64,000 bases of DNA from Cristatella mucedo (lineage: Eukaryota > Bryozoa > Phylactolaemata > Cristatellidae). Under the pieces are notes generated by a model. That model was given only the letters and a program-made list of their open reading frames with translations, did no database searches and was not told the DNA's origin. This document shows positions 40,754-53,430 of the stretch, piece by piece. A program made the translations under genes and the position numbers. Positions within the stretch are counted from its first letter, which is position 1, and the number at the start of each line of letters is the position of its first letter. The DNA lies in NCBI GenBank assembly GCA_009760855.2, contig WPIO01000031.1, positions 2,793,001 through 2,857,000 on the forward strand, in the 5' to 3' direction.

Positions 40754-43700
40754 CTGGAAGCGAAGAACGGCGGGTCTTGCCGCCACCGCCGCGAGAGCTC
40801 GGCAGCGTGCGCTGCCCGGCCCGGCGGGGCCGAGTCTCGAGCAGCGGCCGAAACGGCGGCCGCTGAGCGCTCTCTTCCGCCGCCCTCGACGACGACGGCT
40901 CGCGCGCGCTGCGACGGCGTCAGAGTCGCGCTGCGGAAATCGGCGGCAGCGCGAGCTTCAATAGTGCCGCCGCTAGATGGCGCACCGGCGATTCTGGGCC
41001 GGCCAGAGCGCACCGGTCGCCGCCGGCTACCTGACGAAATTGAGTGCCGCCTGGCGAGCGTCGCCGGCAGCTGGCGGCGACCGTTCCGACCGCAGCGCCC
41101 CGTCGGCGTCCCGTGCGACGTCGCCATCGACCGGCTGATGTCCGCGGCAGGCGTAGCGCCACAGCCAGGTCGACGTTCGCGGCGGCTTTGCCAGGCCCCA
41201 GCAGAGGGCGCAGTAAGCGTTCCGATACGTGACGCCCGTGTCCTGATCCGTAACTGGAGTGGAGAGTCGATCTGGAATAGCCGGCGGCTCCGTCGCATCG
41301 GGAACTGGCGAAGGCACAGTTACCGGGGTTACTCTAGCACACACCCCCCCCCCCGAAGAGGCCGCGCATTTGCAGTTCGACGGCCACCGCTCGATGGTGT
41401 GACGCTGAACAGCCAGTTGCCGAGATGCTTCGAAACTGTCTGCGAGTAACTCGTAGACCCCCCACATCGCAACGACCCACGTAATTGCTAGCGGACCAAA
41501 CATTTCGGCGACAGCCATTGCATGACTGATCGCGCCTGATGCTTGACCTCGCCTCGAATTCTCCTTCTAAGGCAGCCTTACAGCGCCTCTCGTTAGAGGC
41601 ACGCACCGGATGCATCGCGCATGTGTATGCCCGCAAGCCCCGCAGGAAAAGCGGCATGTTCGCATGGGGCGCTGTACAAAAAAAGTCGCTCTTGCCCCGA
41701 GTCGTCGCGACGTTCAGTTTCGTAACGGACAAGCACACGAAAGAAAACTCTCTCTTGCTGCGAGGAACAGGTAGACTTTAGCATCTTTCTGAATGCGGTC
41801 AAATTAGGAGATGACGTCAAGGCAGTCGGTCATGAGTTACAAGCCTTAGGAGCATAGCAACTGAACGCCTTCTAGATGTTTCGAGTCCGATAGAGGGGGT
41901 GCAAGCTTCTTCTGACCAAAGTCAGAAGAGCCGGCACTGAGGCGGTCCATAAGAGCCTGGCGGAAAGCAAGCTAAAAGGTTAGCTGATTCAACAGACTCC
42001 GTTATATAGCTATGAAAGAGTCCTTGCTGTTATTCCCTTCCCGCTTCCAACAGGTAGTAAAAGATTGTCTGCTGCAGGTACAAAATGGTGGGAACCAAAC
42101 GGGAGATAAGGAATCTTAAAGTCAACGTGCTGCTTGATAGGCAGCCGCCAGTAATGTAATGTAATGTATTTCCGTCTGTAACTCCACAAAGTCATAAAGA
42201 CCATGTGGGTGTTACGCAGGAGAGTTTTGTATAGCACACTCACAGCCTAAGTGGCTTTCGGTACGCATTCGGTAGCCAACAGACTTCGTCTCACGCAACA
42301 AAGAGAAAGTGGGAAGGATAACAGAGTCAGGAGAGCAGTTGAGGCAGTGAGTAGCATTGAAGTAGCAGCTCAGGACTGCTGAAAAGGATGTGCCATAGTC
42401 GGCAGTAGGAGAGTAGTTGTCGCTGCGTAAGAATTGTGGAAGCGAGTTGCACAGTCTAGGACCTGCAGAGCTAAAGCTTCTGTCGCCAACTGTCTTTAAG
42501 CGGAGGAATGGAACAGCTAATTTATTGTCCACACAGGACCTGAGGGCGGTAACAGGCTGAAACTGATGCAGCAGGTCAGCTTGGTGAGCAATAGTGTAAT
42601 GCGACAGTTGCAACGTTTACGAGCGATAAGCCTTGCTGCCGAGTTGTGTGCCAAATAGAAGCGTCTGGTTGCACTGGCGCAAATACTCGGGAGTCGCGAG
42701 ATACAAAAGTCAAGTCGGGATATCGCGCGTGCATGGGCCAACTTAGTTGTACGTATAAATCTAAGAAAGCCTGAACTTGCGCAAATGTTCCACATGTGAA
42801 AGTAGACAGATTTGACCGTGCAGCTGATGTGCTCACTTAAGTTAGCAGTCATTTCTGAAAAGGACATCTAGATGACGTCCGAAGGCTACAGAAGGTACTT
42901 CAGCTGAGCCGATTTGGAGGGCCAGGCTTTCTACTTTCTGAGTGCAGTTGATTCACCCGTAATTTTCAAATTGGTTTTGCCCTCAATTAATTTGATTAAG
43001 TTACCCGCCATTTGAGTCAGAATGCCAGTGATACATGTTTCAAATGGATCAGAGAAAATCCAGTCTATGCTGCAGCACATGGAAGGGTCGAGGCACAAGC
43101 GGAGCAGGCTTTTTCCTGCATAGAAATGAAAGCCTAGATCTCGCTTTACGATAACATGGGGAAGAAATCCAGGTCCAGAGCTTGAAATTAGTGTATTATG
43201 TTTCCACTGATCGGGTAGCCATTAATTTGATCACCAAAGTGTTGGTAGCCGCGTTGGTGATAGAGACGTGTATATTCTATAAAATCGACTTTTCGATGGT
43301 TATAGAGTTATCGGGTAATTTTGGGAAATTGTAATCTATACTTACAGCAGTATTACTCAGTCGAATACCAGTTGAGAATTCGGAAAATCTCCAGATTCAT
43401 TCTGTAGCTTTCCCGATAAATTTCATGAAAAAGAATAAGCGACCAGCCTTTTGAGTTGGTGTACTTATATCAGCTGGCCTTCAAACGAATTCAATATGCA
43501 GTACAATTTCCAGGTACGGACGAAATCCCAATCGATCAAGCACTGTGATATTTGACCAATGCAACCACGCTTTGCCACAAGTCATTGAGCTCGTATCTTA
43601 TGTCTTTTATCCAGTGTCGATTGTCTGCTACGCGGTTTCCTTCTGCTAATCGGGCTGAATTTGACTATGCACACCGTCTTAAGCCGCCTAGTTCCAATTT

Positions 43701-44730
43701 GCATCGGTGCATCTGCTCTTAACGTGAAGCAGCCTCGTGGTTAAGTAACGTCTATTAAGCTGTGCAGTAAAATAATGAATGCTCGTTCTCGCTACGATTC
43801 ACTGCTAGAGTAGCTCAGTCATCCCGGGTTTAAGATGGGTGGTTTTAAAAGGATCCAGAAACGTAAGAGATTTAGATTGCTACACTCTTGCATTGACAAC
43901 TCATTGGAAAAAACTAAAAGGCAGCTCGAACCCGCGCGTCAGACCACGTGACCATCGGAAGTCCCAGAAATAAAATTAAGCGAGAAATCGTGCAACAAGA
44001 GGCTTGTAAAGGCCGCGACGCTAAGGTAGCTTCCGGTTATAGATGGCCTTGACCTAGAACCACGGCCAACCCTGGGAGTGAGCTGTGCTCCCATCGTATC
44101 CTTCAGAATGGGTCGCTGCCTCGGCTCTAAATTAAACTCTTGAGCACATATTGCTGAGTCACTGCCGGCATTTTCCGTCAGTGCACTCAGCATAAGTCTG
44201 TGCAGCAAGAGGCCCTTACCTGCTCGAGGTGCGGCAAAGTCAATGGCGTGAGAACAAGCTTCGGTGACTAATGCGTTAGCATACGATGAAGGGCACGAGG
44301 TCACCATGTAGACGCTGCTTGTAAAGGTTTTGCTGGACGCGCAGACGTAGACATGCTTGGGCAGCTGCTGAAGTCTGTGCGTTGCTGGTGCCGTAAACTT
44401 GTCGCGGCAGCAGCTGCCAAACATACGGCAGTAATCGTGACAGGAGCAGCCGGCAACCAACTCTGGCGTTCGAGAATCTTCCATCGAAGAACAAGAATAC
44501 GCCTTCTGACAGAGGGGGCTGCTCATGCTGCCGGCTTCATCAGATCTATCGCGAGTTTCACTACCAGTACTGATGAAATTGTCTTCTGACGACGAAGCAT
44601 CAATGTCTTGTGGAGTCTCTTTCCGGTCAGAATGATCGCCTTCCTCGCCATGCTCCTGCTGCGAAGCCAAGTTAGGAAGCCCGCAGAGAAGACATGCTTG
44701 AATTACTGCAGAAAAACAAAGGCGGTTCAT
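39082..44730 (-). CDS. Receptor B: paralogue of receptor A, 3 exons
   Basis: Spliced gene, join of 44730-44220, 41271-41031 and 40753-39082 on the minus strand; 2424 nt, 807 aa plus stop. Signal peptide about 1-23 (FSAVIQACLLCGL); acidic Ser-rich stretch 25-65; somatomedin-B-like domain with Cys 74, 80, 95, 97, 101, 107, 108, 130; YRN module 1 (Y186-R-N, C191, C194, W195); YRN module 2 (Y309-R-N, C314, C317); helices at about 527-550, 556-577, 585-616, 632-651, 675-704, 720-742 and 746-768. It matches receptor A in every domain and both intron phases. It is Ala-rich and its last two exons are far richer in G+C than receptor A, so the paralogues sit in different base-composition settings. Ligand and coupling are unknown. 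An upstream start in the exon-3 frame (M at 41298) is rejected, because it reads through intron 2. Confidence 0.86.
41031..41271 (-). CDS. Receptor B exon 2: first YRN/Cys module
   Basis: The acceptor CTATTCCAG ends at 41272; AT then completes a GAT codon. The exon encodes TYRNAYCALCWG, WLWRYACRG and QAALNFV. The donor is GTCAG|GTAGCC (GT at 41030-41029), phase 2. Intron 2 is only 277 bp, against 1.9 kb in receptor A. Confidence 0.86.
41755..42000 (-). mobile_element. LINE family 1 fragment in receptor B intron 1
   Basis: GCATCTTTCTGAATGCGGTC, AAATTAGGAGATGACGTCAA, GTTACAAGCCTTAGGAGCAT match the minus-strand LINE C-terminal block (compare 13610-13690). Old and short. Confidence 0.5.
42148..43150 (-). 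mobile_element. LINE family 2, longest 3' copy, in receptor B intron 1
   Basis: The minus strand encodes, with frameshifts, a hydrophilic C-terminal half with LAHARAISRLDFCISRLPS, NSAARLIARKRCNCRIT, LRLKTVGDRSFSSAGPRLC and NSLPQFLR, then the 3' UTR and (ATTAC)n tail at 42153-42168. The upstream part reaches the KLNxxK and YADD-adjacent region near 43130. Defines family 2 for the shorter copies. Confidence 0.8.
44220..44730 (-). CDS. Receptor B exon 1: signal peptide and somatomedin-B domain
   Basis: The start ATG is at 44730-44728, followed by MNRLCFSAVIQACLLCGL, a typical cleavable leader. The somatomedin-B cysteines lie in GCSCHDYC and GSCC. The exon ends IDFAAPRA then G|GTAAGG (GT at 44219-44218), phase 1, exactly where receptor A exon 1 ends. 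Read-through continues to a stop at about 43939. Confidence 0.87.
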
Positions 44731-46169
<1,439 letters not shown>

Positions 46170-47099
46170 CAGCCGTCAGCTCACGTAGCAGCACAGCATC
46201 TGCATTCGCCATACAAGCAGAAGCGGTTGGGCAGCTGGAGATGCGCACGGCGCTCTCGGACGGTGCGATTATGCGATGTCTATTCGCAGTTCCGGCTCTC
46301 AGTAACGGCAGCTCAGACAATCTACTGTTCATCCAGCTATGGGTTTTACTCGAAACTGCGAATCAGTCTGAGAACGAGGCAGCGGGCGAATTTACGCCGC
46401 CGCCGCCGAAAGTCACAGTGCGCTGCCGAGACGTCGACGTCGGCTGGAGCACTCACTCCACTCCGGCACCTCTCACTCGCGCCTTCTTGTGCCGCTGCCT
46501 TGACCTTTAGTTATCGGACAATCCTGTTGGTGGCTGGCATTTAATCTCTCGCTCGTTGAAGAGGGAAGGAAGGGGTAGGCGCGACTATTGGGGCCTGGAG
46601 CACCATGATCGAAAGTACGCTACAGCAAGCGCCTGCAGAACCGCGAATCGTCTCCTCCGCGAGGACTTCGAGCGCTGCTCCTGATTGTAATTTAATTTCT
46701 CGCAGCATTTTTAAGATAACCAGCGCTGGACGGTGCGTTATTTGACATCTTAGCAGTGACAACGAAATCGCAAGTACAGCACCGTCACCACTAGTTTCCA
46801 GCCTGCCGACGGCTTGGAGGCTTCCGGGGGCCGGCCGTGTGGGCCAGTTTTAAAAATCTACAACCTGCAAGGATGCACTAACGAGGTTCTCTGTAATGTA
46901 ACTTTCGCTTCCGACAAGTGCCGTAGTCGCTCTAGGGAAATTCGTGTCGCTGTCCGCAAATAGACGATGCAACTCCGCCGCATATGACCGTGGCAGGCAC
47001 CCGGTGGACAGTGGATACGGGCAGACAGAAGTGGCCTGAAAATATATACATCTTCGTGATCGTGTCGCCATATATCGCTAACTAATTAAAAAAGACCGG

Positions 47100-48360
47100 A
47101 AATATTTTGGCCCAAACCTGAAGCGCGAGGCAAATCCTTCGAGCTCTATCCGCGAGACTGAAAAAGGAAGGCGCGCGCGCACATTGTCCACCGCATTGTT
47201 CACGCGCATTGTTCACCATTGCTCGCTCGACGCGAATCGCAATCTTTCGCCGCACGGCCGCCCGCGAACGTCCGCTCCAGCCCGAGTTTTGCAAAGCCCC
47301 AGCCCGAAGCCCTACGACCACCCAAAGGGCTAAGCGTGTCGAGCTGGCGGAGCTCGCAACAACAGCGCCACTTCTTCGTCTCGGTCGCCTCGCGAGCGGC
47401 TTGGCCGGCGCCCAGCGACGCATCCAGCTGAGACTCTTCGTGTTTTGCCGCCATATAACTCACGGCAGCCGGCGAGAGAGTGCGACAAATGCTTGCTTAG
47501 ACACAGTGACCCGAAGCCGCCGGTCCAGCACCTGCGCGCGAGTCCGAAATGCGCTTGGCGAGCGCGTGAAAAATTCGAAGCCGAATCGTCTTCGGAGACT
47601 GGAAATCGCGCCGAATCGGTAAGCGAGCGACAGCCCTACGCGACCCGTCGGTATTTCTGCGACGGGAAGGTCGACCGAGTCGGCCGCTCGTTGCCGGTCT
47701 CCGTTACTTGCCCGCCGATGCCCGTCGCGAGCGTTCGGGACGCGCAGCGCAGCGCTTACCGGAAACGCGTTCGCGAGCGAGAGCTGCCGGGGCGCGCTCG
47801 CAGCTTCGTCCGCGGCGCCGGAGAAAGTCGGGTGCGCGCCGGTCGGCGCGCCCCTGGACGCGCCCCACGCCGGCCGAGCACCACGTCCTCGTCGAGCGCC
47901 GCGCTCGAGCGGCTGCTGGGTCGCTCCGCGGCGCGGCTGCGAGGGCGGCGTCGGGCAGTCGCCCGGGCGATCGGCCGGGCGACTGCCCGACTGCCTGCCT
48001 GCCGCCGAGTCTGACTGCTTCGCGGCCGAGTCTCACCTCCGCTGCGCGCTCCTCCGCGCTCGCGCGCGCGCGCGAGAGAGAGCCCGCTTTAGGGTCGCTC
48101 GGTGGCGCGTCGGCTGTCTGTGCGGCGCGCTCTTGAAATGCGCCGCTTGCGCCGGTAAAGCGACTAGTGCGGAGCCGCGGTTTTGGAGCGAGGGCGGGCC
48201 ACGAAAAATGGAGCGAGGGCGCACCGAGCAAGATTGCGGCGAGCGCATCGGCAGAATAGCTATAAACCGAATAGATCGATCAAACCGTCCGTCGCTATTG
48301 GAAGTGGCGCGGCCTTCGCTCTGAGGGGGGGGGGAGGGTGAGGGGAATGGCACGGCGCTC
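47100..48360. promoter_or_regulatory. GC-rich, CpG-dense island
   Basis: A stretch of about 1.2 kb with frequent CG dinucleotides, CGCGCG runs and every frame open in Arg/Ala/Pro-rich readings, flanked by ordinary sequence. It could be the CpG-island promoter or 5' exon of a gene not otherwise seen. No ORF here shows a domain. Confidence 0.35.
47951..47990. repeat. 40-bp palindrome in the GC island
   Basis: Arms TCGGGCAGTCGCCCGG (47951-47966) and CCGGGCGACTGCCCGA (47975-47990) are perfect inverted copies around an 8-base centre GCGATCGG. Confidence 0.9.
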
Positions 48361-48589
48361 TTTGGTCGGCAGCGAACGACCGTTCGTCAGCTGCCGACCG
48401 CTTTACAGGCTGAGGATCGAGAGAAGAGGAAGGGCTGGCCGCCACACCCCCCACCCCGCCCCCATCAACGGCATCTCGCTGCCGAATGGACTCCGCTCGC
48501 GAGTTTCATGGCGACATTGCGACGCCGCCCTTGCGAAGGTATGAGCCGGACCAACTAGTCCCCAATTCGACCTTGCGGCTTTGAATGCA

Positions 48590-49030
48590 CTGTAATATAT
48601 CTCCGTCTGCACCTCCACGGAGCCACAAGGATTACGAAAAAGGTCAAATAGCCGATTCAGTAGCTGAATTTTTTTAGAAGCAGAAGAGCCTTAATGGCTA
48701 TCGCCATCGCTCGTAGTTTTCAATAAAGAATCTTCCGCTGCAGGACTCGAACCCACCTTCTTGATCTTGAAGAGCTAGCATCTTACCTCCTTGGCTAAGA
48801 TCAAGGGGCTGTTACGCTGGAGAGTTTACTTAGCTCACTTTAAGCCTAAGCGGTTTTCGGTACGAACACGGTAGCCAAGAGAATTGATCTCACGCCGCGA
48901 AGAGAATGTGAGAAGCATTAGTAAGTCGGGAGGGCAGAGGTCAGAGAAGTAAGCAGCAGCGTTGAAGTAGCGGCACAGGAGTGCTGCAAACAGGACGGCT
49001 GCAAATGGTTTTCGACGGTCCGTAGCGGGA
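48590..49030 (-). mobile_element. LINE family 2 3' end, split by a SINE
   Basis: 48590-48636 carries the tail start (ATATCTCCGTCTGCACCTCC) and 48809-49030 the continuation (GTTACGCTGGAGAG, TTTTCGGTACGAACACGGTA, GTCGCTGCGTAAA). Sequence between them is SINE A. Confidence 0.65.
48637..48808 (-). mobile_element. SINE family A inserted in LINE family 2
   Basis: On the minus strand: CTTAGCCAAGGAGGTAAGAT, GCTAGCTCTTCAAGATCAAG, B box GGTGGGTTCGAGTCCTGC, then GATAGCCATTAAGGCTCTTC and TGCTTC, with a CAGC...TAGCTGAA-like end. Best-preserved head of the family. Confidence 0.7.
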
Positions 49031-49544
49031 AAGAAGATGTCGCTGCGTAAATCAGCTGGTTGAGAGGGCGATAGAGAGACAGAGACAGATAGCGCACGCT
49101 CGCATGTACTCGGCCGTGGAAGCAAAGCGGTCTGAGTGTTCGCCTTGACGACCGAGCCGGATATACGCTCTTTAGGCGCGTAGAAAGGTAGTTTATGTGA
49201 CCCGTTCGTCGCCGACGACGACGCGTCTTTCTAATCCTGCGGCATTTAAGCCGACGGTATTTCTGCGCCGAGCACCCGGAGCGAGTGTCAATGTGACCGA
49301 TAGAAAATGACCGCACGTGACAGCATTCCAAGCCTGAAATCAATGCTTAGAAACCGCAGCACCACCAAGGTGGAAAAATGCGCACAACGCCTAAAACCGA
49401 GAGCCCTGCAAAGCAAGCGTGATCTGCTGCCTCTCACACCTCCGTTGCCCTACCCGGGGCATGTTGTTTATTTGCTCTCGCTTGCTGCATATTTCGTCCT
49501 GCCCGATCACCTAGTTCAATCGGCTGAAATAAGAAATTTATTTG
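49031..49544. other. No gene seen
   Basis: Short frames only; 49130-49300 is CG-rich. Confidence 0.4.
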
Positions 49545-49800
49545 GCGCCCTAGTATAGTCAAATCTCTTTTAAGGCACTTTACTTGTGCTTTTAAAGTAA
49601 GCTGGTCGATTGCTTTGTAATTGCACTAACAATGTCAGCAAGCATGAGCATGCAAATGGCAACTCACACGGACCCAACATGTGCTGTGAATGAAAGGAGA
49701 TTGTTTAGCTTATATTTACTAGTGAAGTCCGGAGATGTAATATCATTCGAAGGTCGCGGGGTTCATCTCATTTGGCAATGCAACGGCTCGGTAAGTAGTG
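49545..49800 (-). mobile_element. LINE family 1, old 3' end
   Basis: GTCAAATCTCTTTTAAGGCA and CTTTACTTGTGCTTTTAAAG (eroded tail), then GCAAGCATGAGCATGC and AGATTGTTTAGCTTATATTT, parallel to 13400-13640. Confidence 0.5.
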
Positions 49801-50394
49801 GCTCGCTCAGGCACTGAAGCCTAAGGCACGTTTGGTGACGTCGTATCAGTTTGATTCTGGCCGATGCTATCGACACTCGTGCTGCGGCCGCTGCATCATC
49901 ATCGCGAGGAAATTGAGTCACGAATGCAAATGTCAGGCATGCAAGCATAGCAGGCTTTCAGGAAAACAAGAGCAGAAAAAATGTCTATGATAGAAACTCA
50001 CGTGCACGAGGTTTCATCTTGTATCGCTTCTCATAATTCTACCGTAGCATCTCATTACAGATCGAGGACCCGCTGAAGGACACTCTGAAGCTAGCCTAGG
50101 CTAAATTTTCTCATTTTACTTGTCGCGATAAAACAGCTTTCAGCTCACTCTCGAATTGATGTTGCTCCTCGACCGTATTGAGGCCTACAACACACTTGCC
50201 ACGCCACTGCAACAAGAAACCAAACAAGCCCAAGGGTAATTAGTTGCCGACAACTGCCGATCGAGTCCACACACGATGACTTGATGAGAAGAAAACCATC
50301 TGGCTTGATGTCTTAATACTTCAGAGTCGATTCATTGACCGTAGTAGCTAGTAGCCATATCTGACGCTGCCCTTTTTGACACTGGTCAATGAGC

Positions 50395-50785
50395 CATCCG
50401 CTTGAGGCCCGTAGACCTGCCAGTCCAGTGGATTGTAGAAGTCGGGACGAGATTTCTCAAATGGATTGACCAACTTGGATTTGATATCAGGTCCACGCAG
50501 GCCAAAATTTCCAAAAATGCTATATAGCTACAAGTATGCATACTTGACTGTGGAGCTGCTCTTGTCGTCTAGCAACGAGTCAATTTGGACAACGACACCC
50601 ATATTTCATGCAGGATGCTACAGAAGATACGCTGGCACAACCGACTTTGAGTATTTAACCTTCCAGTTTTCGAATACCATTGGGTTTTCCCATAAGTACT
50701 ATGCTGATTGTATCAAATTCGACTAGAGAAAGTTTGCTGCTATCCAAGTGTAGATGTCAGCAATGCATGCAGCAAGAGAGACGGG
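50395..50785 (-). mobile_element. LINE family 1, old central fragment
   Basis: AGAAGTCGGGACGAGATTTC, GACCAACTTGGATTTGATAT, GACTGTGGAGCTGCTCTTGT, GGGTTTTCCCATAAGTA, TGCTGCTATCCAAGTGTAGA and CAATGCATGCAGCAAGAGAG follow the order of 14030-14360. Confidence 0.65.
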
Positions 50786-51299
50786 CGATTTTTACTGACA
50801 TGCCAAAGAGGCCCGGCCTCCCCTCGCGGTCGTTGCAGGTGAAGAGGTTATTGGAAGGTTACCTAATACAGAAAAAGAATATAAATGGCCTCCCCCAACA
50901 ACAACACAATGGGATTTTCTAACGATGTGTGCAATCATACAGTAGGCTACCTGACGTACAGTGGCAGCGTTCTCAGTCAAACAACAGAGTGAGACGGGAG
51001 GCGAAAGGAAAGTCGTTCGATCCCTTGAGCAAGCGATACCATGCTAGCAATTTGATTTGGCTCCTTAAATCAATCGCTAGCCAACCTTCAAGCTCTGTGG
51101 AAATTAAAGCCCGCTAATTTTGCCTTATTCCCGAGTTCTCTTTCCGATTTTTTTGCGTCGAGATGTTTTATCGTCAAATTCGTCTCGTCCGTATCAAAGT
51201 ATTGGCTACCAGCCAGCCAGCTGCTGCTACTCTGATTGGAACATATTTGCTATTAGGCAATTAGGTGACCGCTGCTATTATATTCCAGGTTCAAATAAT

Positions 51300-51468
51300 G
51301 GGTCTTCGCCAAGGAGGTAGGGTGCTGGCTCTTCCAGATATGTGTCGTGGGTTTGAGTTCTGCAGTGAGCGATCTTTTATTGCCCAATGCAAGCAATAGC
51401 CGTAGCCGTTACGGCTCTTCTGCCGCTGCATACACGAGGCCGTTAAATAAGCCAAACTCTTTTTTATA
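51300..51468 (+). mobile_element. SINE family A copy
   Basis: GGTCTTCGCCAAGGAGGTAG head, B box GTGGGTTTGAGTTCTGC at about 51348-51363, then CAATAGCCGTAGCCGTTACG, GCTCTTCTGCCGCTGCATAC, GAGGCCGTTAAATAAGCCAA and a T-run. Confidence 0.75.
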
Positions 51469-51568
51469 AGAAAACAATTAGAATCACCTACATTTTACTG
51501 AAGAAAGCAAAGCAGCGATTTCGAAGATGCATTCAAAAGGTAAAAGCACTTTCAATCGCAAGGAGTGA

Positions 51569-51575
51569 TCAAAAC

Positions 51576-51608
<33 letters not shown>

Positions 51609-52072
51609 CAGAGACAGAGACAGAGACAGAGACAGAGACAGAGACAGAGACAGAGACAGAGACAGAGACAGAGACAGAGACAGAGACAGAGACAGAGACA
51701 GAGACAGAGACAGAGACAGAGACAGAGACAGAGACAGAGAGAGACAGAGACAGAGACAGAGACAGAGACAGAGACAGAGACAGAGACAGAGACAGAGACA
51801 GAGACAGAGACAGAGACAGAGACAGAGACAGAGACAGAGACAGAGACAGAGACAGAGACAGAGACAGAGACAGAGACAGAGACAGAGACAGAGACAGAGA
51901 CAGAGACAGAGACAGAGACAGAGACAGAGACAGAGACAGAGACAGAGACAGAGACAGAGACAGAGACAGAGACAGAGACAGAGACAGAGACAGAGACAGA
52001 GACAGAGACAGAGACAGAGGCAGAGGCAGAGGCAGAGACAGAGACAGAGACAGAGAGAGACAGAGAGAGACT
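51569..52072. repeat. (GAGACA)n hexanucleotide array, about 0.5 kb
   Basis: About 80 units of GAGACA with a few GA and GGCAGA variants at both ends. The long Arg-Asp, Gln-Arg, Ser-Val and Leu-Cys frames on both strands are artefacts of the period. Confidence 0.98.
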
Positions 52073-52330
52073 ACTGCGTGGAAATCTCGGTAGGCAATTG
52101 CTGCCAATCAGTGTCACGCCAGTTCAGTAGCCTGGGCCTTCGGAGCGTAGCCTCGTCGGCCAGGTGGCCGAGTTTGCCAAAATGGCATGCTTCCTTCTGT
52201 GATCGGCTGGCTCGGACAAGGTCATTATTTTGCCCTTTCTTAGAAGGTTCCGCACATTAGCGAAGTGTTATCTCTGTGCCCGTTCCGCCACCGAAAAGTA
52301 AATGCACTGCAGACGGTTAATTCTTCAGCT

Positions 52331-52512
52331 AGCGTAAGCCAAGACCGCCATACAAATATATTCTACCAGTGATACTCTCCCTGGCATCAAAGGTTCTCGG
52401 GCGAGTCCTGCAGTTGGCGATCCTTTATTTCCACCAAGAAGTGGCGATGGCTCTTGAGGCTCCTATGCCGCCATACAAATGTGGCTTTTAAATCAGCTAA
52501 TATTTGTTTATT
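52331..52512 (+). mobile_element. SINE family A copy
   Basis: AGCGTAAGCCAAGACCGCCA, an eroded B box (AGGTTCTCGGGCGAGTCCTG), AGTGGCGATGGCTCTTGAGG, CTCCTATGCCGCCATAC, then GTGGCTTTTAAATCAGCTAA. Confidence 0.65.
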
Positions 52513-52599
52513 ATCACTATGGGTGTGACCGGAAGTTGCAGCAGTGTGACGTCACGTGCCTACTTCTGATTTACTTGCGGCCCTGCATGCCGACAGGAT

Positions 52600-52720
52600 G
52601 CCGCTCCAATAGCGTGTGTCGCAAACGATCTTGAAGCAAAGGAATGGAATGGCTAATTTACTGTCGTGAGGACACGTTGAGGCCAAAACTGGATTCAGAA
52701 GTTTAGCTAGGTATGACGAT
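52600..52720 (-). mobile_element. LINE family 2 fragment
   Basis: TTGAAGCAAAGGAATGGAAT, GGCTAATTTACTGTCGTGAG and GACACGTTGAGG parallel 42490-42560. The tail and 3' UTR are missing. Confidence 0.5.
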
Positions 52721-53194
52721 ATAAGCATGACGAATACAATTCTTACCAAAGCTCGTGTGGCGTCTTCAAATACAAGTAGCAAGATCCGCTGATTCATCAG
52801 ATTCGTGTACATATGTAGAATAGAAGAGCGGCTGTTGCTACTAGCACGTGCTGCGGGATCGGAGAGCTGCCGACTGCCGCAGAATAAGAACTCGCGGCCT
52901 GTGCCGCAAAGCTCGAGCACCTCAACCTGCTCAGGCTGCCATACAAATGGGCGCACAATCGCTAACAGTGTCTAAGCATCGAAGACGCGCCGCCCGGCTC
53001 CCACGTCAATAGACTAGCCAAAAGCAAAATGGTTGTTCCTTATGAAAAATCTTTGCACTCTTCAGCTATCACCGACGGCGAGGCGCCTTTGCAGTCTTCT
53101 AAGACCATTTTTACAAACAATCATCTCGTTAGCTTCTCAAAAACGGCATCGCTCTACAAAGAAAAAAATGACGGCCATCCTAGTATCTGTTTGA

Positions 53195-53430
53195 ATATAT
53201 ATCTTCGTCTGTAGCTTTAAAAAGTCGCAGAGGCTATGTGGGTATTATGAAGGAGAGGTTTGTATTGCGAAATCACAGCCTAAACGACTTTCGGTACGCA
53301 TTCGGTAGCCAACAGACTTCATCTCTCGAAGCAAAGAGAAAGTGAGAAGCATAGCTGAGCCATGAGAGCAGTTGAGGCAATGAGCAGCTCGGGACGGCTG
53401 GAAGGGATGTGCCGTAGTCAGCAGCAACCG
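53195..53430 (-). mobile_element. LINE family 2 3' end
   Basis: ATCTTCGTCTGTAGC, GGTATTATGAAGGAGAG, ACAGCCTAAACGACTTTCGG, TACGCATTCGGTAGCCAACA and GGAAGGGATGTGCCGTAGTC in family order. Confidence 0.75.

Noticed and set aside
40754-41298. Extended N-terminus of receptor B exon 3 starting at the methionine at 41298
   Set aside because: It reads through intron 2 and across exon 2 in the wrong frame. The spliced model matches receptor A at both junctions.
47200-48231. Arg/Ala/Pro-rich frames up to 189 codons in the GC-rich island
   Set aside because: Open in several frames on both strands because stop codons are rare at this composition. No domain or splice evidence.
51484-52260. Frames of 182-231 codons rich in Arg-Asp, Gln-Arg, Ser-Val or Leu-Cys
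   Set aside because: Produced by the 6-bp period of the GAGACA array, which leaves all frames open.
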